Both the position numbers and the translations under genes were made by a program. Shown here piece by piece: positions 1 through 9,064 of a stretch of 64,000 nt of DNA. Within the stretch, counting starts at the first letter, position 1. Every line of letters begins with the position of its first letter. The notes beneath the pieces were generated by a model that was not told the DNA's origin, searched no databases, and worked only from the letters and a program-made list of their open reading frames with translations. This stretch comes from Rodentibacter caecimuris (GTDB taxonomy: Bacteria > Pseudomonadota > Gammaproteobacteria > Enterobacterales > Pasteurellaceae): the NCBI RefSeq assembly GCF_001019715.1, contig NZ_BBXJ01000001.1, positions 868,001 through 932,000 of the forward strand. Direction: 5' to 3'.

Positions 1-2413
1 GTGGATAATTAAAATTACGAGACTCAATGTGATACGGATTTTCATCACCCGACTCTAGAGCTTGATAAAGTTGGTTAATCTGTTGTACTTTTTCATCTTT
101 TGAACCGTCGCAATGGCGATAAATCTCTAACTGATTGGTTTCATTCAGTAAATAGACATTAAAGGTATTATCTTTATTGTCCTCAAAGAAAAATTGCAGG
201 AAACCTTCTCTCGCCAAAAGATCGATTTCAATCGGATATTTGCGATGTTTACTATAAATATCACTTTTTTCTTCCACCGGACTTTGTAAAACATCATCAA
301 AATCTACCGCACTTTGACTGCTATTCTCAACTTCTTGCAAGCTAAGTCCGCTTTCTTCAAAGAAAAATTGCCAATTTTTTCCCGCTACGCGTAAACGTGG
401 AATATTGAAGGTTTGGTTACCAAGCTGAATGTTTATGCAACGATTTACTAACGCGCTGACAAGATTGCGTAATGTTCGGCGATAATGCCGGCTGTAACAA
501 AAAACCTGTACGGAAGGGGGATTATTCGCATCTCGATAAATTTTATTTGATAGCACTTTTAACGCAATCAAAATAGCATTTGGCCCTTCAAAGTGCAGCG
601 TGCGAATTTCATTCCATATATTGCGATAAGTAAAATCAATGCTCCCCACAAGATTTTGTTCTAGCGAACCGAAACTAAATAAATCACAGGCTGAAAGACT
701 ATCTTTAAATTCCGTAATCCTTGCCGTAGGATCAGAGGTTAAATTCACGGCAATAACAATATTACGAATTTCACAAGCGGTTGCCAAAATATCACCGCCT
801 GCTACTGAGTTTTCCCGTGAAAAAGACAACCGAAGATCAGCGACAAAATTACGCAAAGTTTCAATCTCAATAGTGCGACTAAATAAGTGAAGTTGCGTTT
901 CCGCAGTAAGCAAGCGATTAAAATATGCCCACGCGACCAGCTTATTAAGGCTTTTGTTATACTCAATAATACGATGTTGAGAAAACATCATCGTATTTGG
1001 TGCTCGATTGATAAGATACCAACCATCTTGGAAATGCTTATTACCCCTCACTTCTAAAAATGAAATATGCGGCTCGGATAAATTACGGGAAATCTGCGAA
1101 TTAAGTAAAATCACCTTGCCCGGTAGTTCCTCAAATGTCGTGTAGAGTTTACGGGTAAGAACATTAATATCTTGTGGTACAACGCTTGAGTTAATTTTAT
1201 ATTTACGGGCAAAACTCACCAAATTATGATAGCTCATCATCAAAAACTTCACTAAGTTATCATGGCTTTCTTTGGCACGCTTAATTTTCCAAAACGGGCG
1301 ATAATTCAGTTCGTGAATTTGTTCGGCACTCCAGCCCCATTCCTGAGCTAAAATTTGTATGTAATCAGTCCGCCAGTTATGGGTTTGATATAAGGCTAAA
1401 TCTTCTGTTACTTTGACATAAAAACAGCGACGAACAAAATCAAGGCGCTTAAATTCGGAAAGTGCGGTCAAATAATCCGTCACTTTAGAAAGAATTGCAA
1501 TATAAGGATCAAAATGATGGGCAGGCGTGGTGTTGCCGGAAAAGAGATCTTCTTTAAACTGACGAGCAATAAGATGAGGGTTCGGATATTCTTTCGAATA
1601 AACTTCCAACAACAAAATTTTTAGTACGGATTTATACGGCGAATCAATTCCTTTGTAAAGTTGCCACAAGCCTGCACCAAAGTATTCCTTAGCGGAAAAC
1701 TGCGCTAATCCGCCAAAATCAACCCAATCTTGTGAATCAAGCGAACCGTTCTGAATGCGTGTTTTGACTTCGTTTTCATAGTCCGCTTCATTTTCTACCC
1801 ATAAATGTAGCCACAGTAACGGTTTCCCAGCCAAGCGAACGGCAGAGCGATAAAACTCGTCAAGCAATAACATATATTGTGCAGAGCCACTGTTTTCGCT
1901 CGTCAAAGGTTCGGAATAATATCCATGCCGGAAACGCTGTTGATCAACCAGATAGAAATTAATTTCAACCTCAAACCCCATTGCCCATTCTTTGATTTTT
2001 TGGGCTTTTTGTTCTAATAAATCCCGTTCATTTTCTGTTAAATCTTCACGGCAGCAAATCCATGTATCCATATCAGAGCTACTACTTTGGCTGATAGAGC
2101 CAAAACTGCCCATCACATAAATACCTAAAATCGGTGGATTATCACCATAGGCTTGATCTTTTATTTGCTCGTAAAGTTCAGGAGATTCGGAAGAAAGGAA
2201 TTGTTGCTGATAAGCCGACAACTTAAAATTTGCCACGCCACAAGGGGATTGCGCCACATAACCGGATAAACTCGAATGGTTCAATTGAAACAGTAAAGGA
2301 AACAGAGATAAAACGTGTCGAAACCCATCACCGGATCCCGATAATGCACGTTCCAAACGACGCTTATCAAGAATTTCCACACATTTTTTTGCTCGATCGA
2401 GATCGTATTTCAA
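1..2413 (-). CDS. cyaA: Class I adenylate cyclase, C-terminus cut by window edge
   Basis: Converts ATP to cAMP, the ligand of CRP, which in Pasteurellaceae controls sugar use and natural competence. The minus-strand frame is open from 2413 to base 1 (804 codons), so only the last few dozen residues are missing compared with the usual 840-850. The catalytic N-terminal half is recognisable: around 2050-2095 the frame reads SSSSDMDTWICC, matching the conserved SSDLDIW nucleotidyl-transferase motif of E. coli CyaA. The C-terminal regulatory half runs to the edge, ending with IESRNFNYP. No ATG lies in frame near the 5' end. A TAG stop lies about 14 codons upstream, and the only good start is TTG at 2413-2411 with GTAGGA six bases before it. 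E. coli cyaA also uses TTG. The frame looks intact. Confidence 0.95.
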   Translation of the reverse strand, partial: MKYDLDRAKKCVEILDKRRLERALSGSGDGFRHVLSLFPLLFQLNHSSLSGYVAQSPCGVANFKLSAYQQQFLSSESPELYEQIKDQAYGDNPPILGIYVMGSFGSISQSSSSDMDTWICCREDLTENERDLLEQKAQKIKEWAMGFEVEINFYLVDQQRFRHGYYSEPLTSENSGSAQYMLLLDEFYRSAVRLAGKPLLWLHLWVENEADYENEVKTRIQNGSLDSQDWVDFGGLAQFSAKEYFGAGLWQLYKGIDSPYKSVLKILLLEVYSKEYPNPHLIARQFKEDLFSGNTTPAHHFDPYIAILSKVTDYLTALSEFKRLDFVRRCFYVKVTEDLALYQTHNWRTDYIQILAQEWGWSAEQIHELNYRPFWKIKRAKESHDNLVKFLMMSYHNLVSFARKYKINSSVVPQDINVLTRKLYTTFEELPGKVILLNSQISRNLSEPHISFLEVRGNKHFQDGWYLINRAPNTMMFSQHRIIEYNKSLNKLVAWAYFNRLLTAETQLHLFSRTIEIETLRNFVADLRLSFSRENSVAGGDILATACEIRNIVIAVNLTSDPTARITEFKDSLSACDLFSFGSLEQNLVGSIDFTYRNIWNEIRTLHFEGPNAILIALKVLSNKIYRDANNPPSVQVFCYSRHYRRTLRNLVSALVNRCINIQLGNQTFNIPRLRVAGKNWQFFFEESGLSLQEVENSSQSAVDFDDVLQSPVEEKSDIYSKHRKYPIEIDLLAREGFLQFFFEDNKDNTFNVYLLNETNQLEIYRHCDGSKDEKVQQINQLYQALESGDENPYHIESRNFNYP

Positions 2414-2503
2414 GCGGCATCCTACCGAATGGAAAAAGTTGCCAATACTCTACCACTTTAAGCAGGTTAAAGTAAAGAATTACTACCCAATCTCAAGCCT
2501 ATT

Positions 2504-2512
2504 TGCTATATT
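2504..2512 (+). promoter_or_regulatory. Extended -10 promoter of the small membrane protein gene
   Basis: TGCTATATT is an extended -10 element lying 35 bases before the ATG at 2547. It places the transcript start near 2519, downstream of the alternative TTG start at 2439, which favours the shorter protein. Confidence 0.45.
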
Positions 2513-2546
2513 TCCCACTCTGTTATTTTACTGTGGGATTGCGCTT

Positions 2547-2858
2547 ATGGAACGACCGTCTATGCCAACAAAATTTAGTGGGTTCGCTTGGGGGCTTGCG
2601 GCTTTTTGCACGCCGGTTTTACTGTGGCCGCTCGCGTTGATTATTTCCCCCTATTTCGCTCAAAATCATGCATTAACGGAAGGGCAAAGCAATTTGTTCT
2701 CTACCGTATTTTGGATCTACCCTTTCATTCTCGCCATTATTTCGCGTTTACTGTATAAATTACATGCTAAACGCCCGAAACTTGCCGGACGATTACTCGG
2801 GATAAGCGCTGCCGGTTTCTATGGCATTTTAATTTATATTTGTTTGGCGAGCCGCTAA
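2547..2858 (+). CDS. Small three-helix membrane protein, function unknown (DUF5389-like?)
   Basis: A 103-residue hydrophobic protein with three predicted membrane segments: about residues 11-33 (GFAWGLAAFCTPVLLWPLAL), 50-66 (FSTVFWIYPFILAIIS) and 83-100. The frame extends upstream to a TTG at 2439, but that would start before the likely transcript start and add a non-conserved-looking leader, so I use ATG 2547, which has a weak GGGA ribosome site. It is divergent from cyaA with about 130 bases between the two starts. It resembles small uncharacterised Pasteurellaceae membrane proteins that I associate, without certainty, with DUF5389. No function can be assigned. Confidence 0.6.
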   Translation: MERPSMPTKFSGFAWGLAAFCTPVLLWPLALIISPYFAQNHALTEGQSNLFSTVFWIYPFILAIISRLLYKLHAKRPKLAGRLLGISAAGFYGILIYICLASR

Positions 2859-2902
2859 AAAAATCCGCCAAAACCAACCGCACTTTAGGAATCGCCGGCT
2901 TA

Positions 2903-3883
2903 TTAAAACGCCAATAAAATCTTGCCAATATGCGTGCCTTTATCCATTTCTCTGTGTGCCTGTGTAACTTCTCTGAAGTCATAGCACTTGTGTAAAATAG
3001 GTTTAGTAATTTCCCCTTTAGCAAGTTTGTCCCATACATTTTCCAACAGAGATTGAGCAATTACCGCTTTTTCTTCCGCTGTTCTACCACGCATGGTCGA
3101 ACCGGTGAGGGTGGCTCGTTTTACTGCAATATTGAGCAAATCAACCTGTTCCGCAATATGTCCCCCCATAAAACCGATCAGGAAAATCCGCCCGTCTTTA
3201 TTGAGAATGTCAAGGTTTTGTGCAAAATAGCTTGCCCCTACTAAATCCAGTACACCATCAACCCCCGTTTGATATTGACGAATCCTTTCCACAAAATTTT
3301 CGGTTTTATAATTGATTGCAATTGCCCCAAGTTGTGCCACCACCTCACATTTTTCTGCATTTCCGACTGTTGCAAAAGTTATTATCCCAAGGCTTTTTGC
3401 GATTGCCAATGCCGTAATCCCAATGCCGCTGGTTCCGCCATGTACAAGTAAGCTTTCACCCGGTTTCATTTGCTGTTGCATAAAAAGATTCGCCCACACA
3501 GTGAAAAACGTTTCCGGTAGCATTGCAGCCTCTTGCAAGGTATAGCCTTTCGGAAGCAGCAAAACTTGCCCTACTTTCACCACACAATATTCCGCATAGG
3601 CACCACCGTCAGTTAAAGCACAAACAAGATCACCAATATTAAAATTTTTTACCTCTTTCCCTAATGCCACCACTTCGCCTGAAAGTTCTAATCCCATAAT
3701 CGGTGTTACATCTTTTGGCATTGGATATAACCCTTGACGCTGCATAATATCCAGACGATTTACTCCCGCAAATGCCACTCTCACTAACAGTTCATCAGCT
3801 TTAGGTTGCGGAATGCGCGCATGTTCGATAAATAATACGCTGGGATCGCCCGTTTCACGCATATTGATTTGTTGCATATTCAT
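2903..3883 (-). CDS. NAD(P)H:quinone oxidoreductase family protein (PIG3-type, zinc-free MDR)
   Basis: A medium-chain dehydrogenase/reductase of about 326 residues. The N-terminal GroES-like domain begins with a QINMRETGDPSVL segment typical of PIG3/quinone oxidoreductases. The Rossmann domain carries LLVHGGTSGIGITALAIAKS for NADPH binding. The zinc-ligand cysteines of alcohol dehydrogenases are absent, as expected for quinone/enone reductases. The usual substrates of the family are quinones and reactive carbonyls; the specific substrate here is unknown. It lies 70 bases downstream of hchA on the same strand, so the two may form a carbonyl-stress unit. The start is chosen at ATG 3883; GTG 3886 and ATG 3877 are alternatives. 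Confidence 0.85.
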   Translation of the reverse strand: MNMQQINMRETGDPSVLFIEHARIPQPKADELLVRVAFAGVNRLDIMQRQGLYPMPKDVTPIMGLELSGEVVALGKEVKNFNIGDLVCALTDGGAYAEYCVVKVGQVLLLPKGYTLQEAAMLPETFFTVWANLFMQQQMKPGESLLVHGGTSGIGITALAIAKSLGIITFATVGNAEKCEVVAQLGAIAINYKTENFVERIRQYQTGVDGVLDLVGASYFAQNLDILNKDGRIFLIGFMGGHIAEQVDLLNIAVKRATLTGSTMRGRTAEEKAVIAQSLLENVWDKLAKGEITKPILHKCYDFREVTQAHREMDKGTHIGKILLAF

Positions 3884-3953
3884 CACATTTAACTAATTCT
3901 ATTATCTAAAACAAAAATGCCGTTGAAATCAACGGCATTGGAAAAGGATTAAA

Positions 3954-4823
3954 TTATTTCAAACCCACAGATTTTAATAATTCTTCGGCGGCTAAAATAC
4001 CAAGTTTATTGCCTGCTAACGGGCTATCACCTGTTAATAGATTACGGTCTTTGTGAACCTGACCGCTAATGCCTTGATTCATCACTTTCATCCCTAATTG
4101 TTCCAAGCGAGCGGCTAATAACCAAGGTAATTTACCGGGCATATAACCGATATCAATGTTTGCGCCTTCATCCAACGCATCCGGGAAGACACATAGCTCA
4201 TAGCCTTTGAATGGAAAATCCGCCTCGTGCTTATCAATTGCAGCTGCCGCTAATGCCGCCGGGCCGTGACAAAGGGTGATGATAAATTTATTGGTCGCCA
4301 TCGCCCAATCCAATATTCGTTTTACTTCACGGCTTTCCGGAATTTTATTAAATGCGCCGTGACCGCCGGGAATTAATACCGCCACATAAGGTGAATTTTC
4401 AGCGGTAACTTCATCAATGATATCCGCTAATTTTGCCGGTTTATCTAATTTCGGCAAATACTCATTGTAGATTTCAGCGACGGCTTGATCTTCTGCCGGC
4501 ATTGCCCACATTTCAAATTTTGCGTGATTGCCTGAGAGAGTCGCCACGTCAATTTCAAAACCGGCTTTATGAATATGAAGCATCGGTAATAAGGTTTCTA
4601 CCGGATGATTCCCCGTTGAAAACCATTTACCGTTTTGCATTTGTAAATAGCGTTCATCGGTGGCAATCATCAGTACTTTTTTATCGCCTTGGTAACGTGT
4701 TTCGAACTTCACACCGTCAAAATCAGTTTTTGGGCTGGTGTATTGCGATAATGAATATTCTGATGGGAAATAAGCATTGTGTTCTGCAAAATCACGTACA
4801 GGTTGTTTGCTTAATTCAGTCAT
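3954..4823 (-). CDS. hchA: Hsp31-type chaperone / glyoxalase III, DJ-1/PfpI family
   Basis: 289 residues, collinear with E. coli HchA (283): N-terminal [20 protein letters not shown], then [22 protein letters not shown]. The nucleophile elbow [14 protein letters not shown] holds the catalytic cysteine, and the C-terminus has [17 protein letters not shown]. The family converts methylglyoxal to lactate without glutathione, deglycates proteins and acts as a holding chaperone in the cytoplasm. It faces the AraC-type gene at 5020 across 196 bases, an arrangement typical of a regulator and its target, and is probably cotranscribed with the quinone oxidoreductase gene downstream. The ribosome site is AGGAGC. 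Confidence 0.93.
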   Translation of the reverse strand: MTELSKQPVRDFAEHNAYFPSEYSLSQYTSPKTDFDGVKFETRYQGDKKVLMIATDERYLQMQNGKWFSTGNHPVETLLPMLHIHKAGFEIDVATLSGNHAKFEMWAMPAEDQAVAEIYNEYLPKLDKPAKLADIIDEVTAENSPYVAVLIPGGHGAFNKIPESREVKRILDWAMATNKFIITLCHGPAALAAAAIDKHEADFPFKGYELCVFPDALDEGANIDIGYMPGKLPWLLAARLEQLGMKVMNQGISGQVHKDRNLLTGDSPLAGNKLGILAAEELLKSVGLK

Positions 4824-5019
4824 TGTAAAGCTCCTATTTTGCTATTGTTTATACGGTTGTATGAACCGCCGCGTATTATAACGAAAGCCAAATACAAAAC
4901 ACTTGCCTAAAATGATATTTTTATTGCCTTTTCTGATAAATTTCAAATTTAGAACTCTAATCTTACCTTGATTTCAATTAAAATTTTCAGAAAATTTCGT
5001 TCATGATTTATTGTAGAAA

Positions 5020-5922
5020 ATGACAATTTCAAAAACACCTGAGAAATTGACCGCACTTTACCATCAACTGGTTACAAAAGTGTTGCCTTATATGCCGAAA
5101 GAAGGGCGTATTCATACCAAAATAGAAGGCTTGAGTTTTTATCGCCACGACAATCCGAATTATTCATTACCTTGCGTGCAACCGCTTGGTATTGTCGTTG
5201 CTCTTCAAGGACGGAAGGAAATTTCTTTGGAGAACGAGCATATTTGTTATGAAGTGGGGCAGATTTTGTTTATTGGTGCGAATATTTCAGGCTTTGCTTA
5301 TATGCCGGAATGCTCGTTCAACAAGCCTTTTTTAGGTTTAGCGTTAGAATTTGATTTTAACCAACTTTCTCACTTGGCGTGTACATTGGCATTGAATAAT
5401 AAAAATATGCAGCAACACAACACGCCCAATCGTATTTTCAACCTGTTTGATGCCAATGAAAAACTGCTTGAAAGCCTTTCCCGACTGGTAGATACCCTGC
5501 AAGAGGAAGCGCTTATCCGGCCTCTTGCAGAACTGATTAAGCAGGAAATTGCTTTACGGATTTTTCATGCTCATCCGGAATTGGTGACATTACTGAAAGA
5601 TGGCACTGCAACGCATAAAATTATTGAAACGATGGTCTGGATGAAACAGCATCTGCAATCAAAAAATACGCTTTCAAGCCTTGCCGAAAGGGCATTGATG
5701 AGTGAGTCTGCATTTCGCCAACATTTCCGCGCTATTGTCGGCATTAGCCCGATGAAATTCCAAAAACAGTTACGCCTACAGCAAGCCCGCGTGTTGATTT
5801 TGCAAGAAAAACGCCCGATTGCTGAAGCAGCAAGCTTAGTCGGCTACGAAAGTCCCTCTCAATTTTCGCGTGAATATAAACGATTTTTTGGGGTGACAGC
5901 AAAAGAAGATCGGCTCGAATAA
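5020..5922 (+). CDS. AraC-family transcriptional regulator (AraC_N type)
   Basis: 300 residues. The N-terminal sensing domain (about 1-190) contains the segment YSLPCVQPLGIVVALQGRKE, characteristic of the AraC_N cupin-like domain. The C-terminal double helix-turn-helix (about 205-298) includes LSSLAERALMSESAFRQHF and PIAEAASLVGYESPSQFSRE. An uptake sequence in codons 7-12 encodes LTAL. The gene is divergent from hchA and the quinone oxidoreductase, and I infer that it controls them in response to an electrophile or carbonyl signal; relatives commonly sit beside such reductases. The ligand is unknown. The ribosome site before ATG 5020 is weak. Confidence 0.85.
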   Translation: MTISKTPEKLTALYHQLVTKVLPYMPKEGRIHTKIEGLSFYRHDNPNYSLPCVQPLGIVVALQGRKEISLENEHICYEVGQILFIGANISGFAYMPECSFNKPFLGLALEFDFNQLSHLACTLALNNKNMQQHNTPNRIFNLFDANEKLLESLSRLVDTLQEEALIRPLAELIKQEIALRIFHAHPELVTLLKDGTATHKIIETMVWMKQHLQSKNTLSSLAERALMSESAFRQHFRAIVGISPMKFQKQLRLQQARVLILQEKRPIAEAASLVGYESPSQFSREYKRFFGVTAKEDRLE

Positions 5923-5929
5923 AAAATAA

Positions 5930-5970
5930 AAAGTGCGGTTAAAATTTGCCTTAAATTTCAACCGCACTTT
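5930..5970. terminator. Bidirectional terminator from inverted uptake sequences (araC-type gene/greB)
   Basis: AAAGTGCGGTT at 5930-5940 pairs perfectly with AACCGCACTTT at 5960-5970. Inner AAATTT segments can extend the stem. It lies between convergent genes. Confidence 0.8.
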
Positions 5971-5980
5971 AGCGCTGAGC

Positions 5981-6460
5981 CTAACTTTCCTCATACCAAA
6001 TACGATTCACATAAAGGGTTATGCGTCCGGAAGGCGTTTCTACACTCACTTCATCATCAATGGTTTTACCAATCAAAGCTCGAGCCACAGGTGAATCAAT
6101 GGAGATCCAGTTTTTCGCCGGGTCAAACTCATCGCAACCGACCAAACGATATTGTTTTACCTCCCCCTCGTCATCTTCTAATTCCACCCACGCGCCAAAA
6201 AAGACTTTGCCCTCTTGCTTAGGGTTGTAATCCACAATTTGTAAAACCTCTAAACGTTTGGTGAGAAAACGCACACGGCGATCAATTTCCCGTAATCGGC
6301 GCTTGCCGTAAATATACTCGGCATTTTCACTGCGATCCCCTAACGCTGCCGCATCAGAAACCGCCTGAGTGACTTTTGGGCGTTCTTCTTTCCACAAAAA
6401 TTTAAGTTCTTTATCTAAGCTGTTCCAGCCTTGACGTGTGATGTAGTTTGATTTTGCCAT
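5981..6460 (-). CDS. greB: Transcription elongation factor GreB
   Basis: 159 residues, the expected GreB length. The N-terminal coiled coil begins AKSNYITRQGWNSLDKELKF and the acidic tip region includes AAALGDRSENAEY, the signature used to stimulate RNA polymerase transcript cleavage. The C-terminal FKBP-like domain ends with SGRITLYVNRIWYEES. GreB rescues backtracked RNA polymerase and, compared with GreA, releases longer 3' fragments. It is divergent from tex over 111 bases, the same neighbour pairing as in enterobacteria. ATG 6460 is the only reasonable start. Confidence 0.96.
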   Translation of the reverse strand: MAKSNYITRQGWNSLDKELKFLWKEERPKVTQAVSDAAALGDRSENAEYIYGKRRLREIDRRVRFLTKRLEVLQIVDYNPKQEGKVFFGAWVELEDDEGEVKQYRLVGCDEFDPAKNWISIDSPVARALIGKTIDDEVSVETPSGRITLYVNRIWYEES

Positions 6461-6571
6461 TTATTTTATAAAGGTCGGAAAATTTATTGAATTATATTTG
6501 AGCCAAGTTATCAAAACCAGTATTCTATCCCCGATTTTCATTAACTTTATTTTCAACAAAGACGTATTCCG

Positions 6572-8881
6572 ATGTTAAATCAACAAATCAGTCAAATTAT
6601 CGCAACAGAGCTTAACGTTGCACCTAATCAAATTCTCGCCGCCATTCAACTTGTCGATGACGGCAACACCATTCCATTTATTGCACGTTATCGTAAAGAG
6701 GCCACCGGTGGTTTAGATGATACTCAACTACGCCATTTTGAAACCCGTTTAGGCTATTTACGCGAGCTTGAAGAACGCCGTCAAAGTATTTTGAAATCTA
6801 TTGATGAGCAAGGCAAACTCAGCGATGAATTGCGCGCGCAAATCGAAGCAACCCAAAGCAAAACCGAGCTTGAGGATTTGTATTTGCCCTATAAGCCTAA
6901 ACGCCGTACAAAGGGGCAAATCGCCATTGAAGCGGGGCTTGAACCTCTCGCCGAGTTACTTTGGAACGAGCCAAAAAATGATCCGGAAACGACCGCACTT
7001 TCTTTTGTGAATGCCGAAAATGGCGTGGCAGATGTCAAGGCCGCCTTGGATGGCGCACGCTATATTTTAATGGAGCGTTTTGCCGAAGATGCGCAATTAT
7101 TGGCAAAAGTGCGACAATATTTGCAGCAAAATGCCCAACTTGAAGCGAAAGTGGTTGAAGGAAAAGAGCAGGAAGGCGCGAAATTCCAAGATTATTTTGA
7201 CCATCAAGAATTGCTGAAAAATGTGCCCTCTCACCGTGCCTTGGCGATGTTCCGAGGGCGTAATGAAAGCATTTTACAACTAACTTTAAACGCAGATCCT
7301 GAGGCAGAGGAAGGGGTGCGCCACAGTTATTGTGAAGACATTATTCGAGAACATTTGGGCGTGCGTTTCAGCGGTCAGCCGGCGGATAAATGGCGTGAGC
7401 AAGTGATTGCATGGACATGGAAAATCAAAGTGTCCTTGCATTTAGAAACAGAATTGATGGGAGCATTGCGTGAAAAAGCGGAAGAAGAAGCCATTGATGT
7501 TTTCGCCCGAAATCTGACCGCACTTTTAATGGCAGCACCTGCCGGCTCAAAAAATACGATGGGGCTTGATCCGGGATTACGTACCGGTGTGAAAGTTGCC
7601 GTTGTGGATAACACGGGGAAATTATTGGATACCGCCACCATTTATCCCCATACCGGTAGTGAGAGCGAATCCACAATGACCTTATTTAATCTCATTCACA
7701 AGCATAATGTTGAACTTATTGCGATTGGTAATGGTACGGCCTCCCGTGAAACGGAACGTTTTGCGAAAGAAGTGATTAAAGAAATCAAAGACAATAAACC
7801 GCAAACCGTAGTAGTGAGTGAGGCGGGCGCCTCGGTTTATTCCGCCTCAGAATTTGCCGCGAATGAATTCCCGCATTTAGATGTTTCTTTGCGTGGCGCG
7901 GTATCCATTGCACGCCGATTACAGGATCCGTTGGCTGAACTGGTGAAAATCGAACCTAAGGCGATCGGTGTGGGGCAATATCAACACGATGTCAATCAAT
8001 CTCAATTAGCGCGTAAATTGGATGCGGTCGTTGAGGATTGTGTGAATGCGGTAGGCGTTGATTTAAATACGGCTTCCGCCCCACTACTCGCTCGTGTCGC
8101 AGGAATGACAAAAACCTTGGCGCAAAATATTGTGGCTTATCGTGATGAAAACGGTCGTTTTGACAGCCGTGAGCAACTAAAAAAAGTGCCTCGTCTCGGA
8201 CCAAAAGCCTTTGAACAATGTGCCGGTTTTATGCGCATTGCAGATGGGAAAAATCCGCTGGATGCCTCAGGCGTTCATCCGGAGGCTTATTCATTGGTAG
8301 AAAAAATCTTACAAGCGACCCAACAGTCCATTCAAGAATTAATGGGAAGCCATACTGTGCGCCAGCTGAATGCTGCACAGTTTACTGATGAGCGTTTTGG
8401 TTTACCGACGGTACAAGATATTTTCAAAGAATTGGAAAAACCGGGGCGTGACCCTCGTGGCGAATTTAAAACGGCTACTTTTATTGAGGGCGTGGAAGAC
8501 ATTTCGGATTTAAAAGCCGGCATGATTTTAGAAGGCACGATTACGAATGTCACCAATTTTGGCGCGTTCGTCGATATTGGCGTACATCAGGACGGGCTGG
8601 TACATATTTCATCACTTAGTGATAAGTTCGTGGAAGACCCACATCAAGTCGTGAAAACCGGCGATATTGTGAAAGTCAAAGTATTAGATGTGGATATACC
8701 GCGTAAACGCATTGCACTGACAATGCGATTGGATGAAAGTGCGGTAAAAAATACTGATAAATCCGACCGCACTTTATCGGCAAAACCTCGGGGCAATACT
8801 GCACGCCAAGAGCGTAATCCACGTGGCAATAGCTCAATGGGTAATGCTTTTGCGGATGCACTAAAAAATTGGAAAAAATAA
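6572..8881 (+). CDS. tex: Tex RNA-binding transcription accessory protein
   Basis: 769 residues, as usual for Tex. Order: N-terminal helical region; YqgF-like RNase H fold around residues 325-450 ([20 protein letters not shown]); two helix-hairpin-helix segments ([19 protein letters not shown] and [20 protein letters not shown]); and a C-terminal S1 domain ([20 protein letters not shown]). It binds nucleic acid and associates with transcription; its precise role is unsettled, and it affects toxin or capsule expression in several pathogens. The last 40 residues are low complexity and contain two uptake sequences (8739 and 8767). It is divergent from greB. Confidence 0.95.
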   Translation: MLNQQISQIIATELNVAPNQILAAIQLVDDGNTIPFIARYRKEATGGLDDTQLRHFETRLGYLRELEERRQSILKSIDEQGKLSDELRAQIEATQSKTELEDLYLPYKPKRRTKGQIAIEAGLEPLAELLWNEPKNDPETTALSFVNAENGVADVKAALDGARYILMERFAEDAQLLAKVRQYLQQNAQLEAKVVEGKEQEGAKFQDYFDHQELLKNVPSHRALAMFRGRNESILQLTLNADPEAEEGVRHSYCEDIIREHLGVRFSGQPADKWREQVIAWTWKIKVSLHLETELMGALREKAEEEAIDVFARNLTALLMAAPAGSKNTMGLDPGLRTGVKVAVVDNTGKLLDTATIYPHTGSESESTMTLFNLIHKHNVELIAIGNGTASRETERFAKEVIKEIKDNKPQTVVVSEAGASVYSASEFAANEFPHLDVSLRGAVSIARRLQDPLAELVKIEPKAIGVGQYQHDVNQSQLARKLDAVVEDCVNAVGVDLNTASAPLLARVAGMTKTLAQNIVAYRDENGRFDSREQLKKVPRLGPKAFEQCAGFMRIADGKNPLDASGVHPEAYSLVEKILQATQQSIQELMGSHTVRQLNAAQFTDERFGLPTVQDIFKELEKPGRDPRGEFKTATFIEGVEDISDLKAGMILEGTITNVTNFGAFVDIGVHQDGLVHISSLSDKFVEDPHQVVKTGDIVKVKVLDVDIPRKRIALTMRLDESAVKNTDKSDRTLSAKPRGNTARQERNPRGNSSMGNAFADALKNWKK

Positions 8882-8893
8882 TCGATATTTATA

Positions 8894-8920
8894 GGGGAAT
8901 GTACATATTCCCCTTATTTT
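8894..8920 (+). terminator. Rho-independent terminator of tex
   Basis: GGGGAAT (8894-8900) and ATTCCCC (8907-8913) flank a 6-base loop and are followed by a T-rich run. Confidence 0.8.
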
Positions 8921-8977
8921 TTTCATTTTGCCCGTCAAACCAACTCTAAATAGGTAGAAATTAATGTGAATTTTCAA

Positions 8978-9023
8978 AAATGAGATCAAGTTAACATTTT
9001 TTCTGATTTACTTTCTTTAAAAT
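8978..9023 (+). promoter_or_regulatory. CRP-like site and -10 element of pckA
   Basis: The 22 bases at 8978-8999 match the ideal CRP palindrome (AAATGTGATCTAGATCACATTT) at 18 positions, with core TGAGATCAAGTTAACA. A -10 element TAAAAT lies at 9018-9023, so the inferred start near 9030 is about 41.5 bases from the site centre (8988.5): class II spacing. This fits cAMP control of a gluconeogenic gene. Confidence 0.6.
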
Positions 9024-9064
9024 AGCGCGTAGCTAAATTTTAATCTTTTATACAGAGGTGACTT

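Noticed and set aside
639-890. Plus-strand open frame opposite cyaA
   Set aside because: Antisense shadow of an intact, conserved gene with no ribosome site.
2230-2475. Plus-strand open frame overlapping the cyaA start
   Set aside because: Lies opposite conserved cyaA codons and has no family features.
4966-4985. FNR-like TTGAT-N4-ATTAA before the AraC-type gene
   Set aside because: One mismatch in a very AT-rich stretch, with no matching -10 spacing; chance match is likely.
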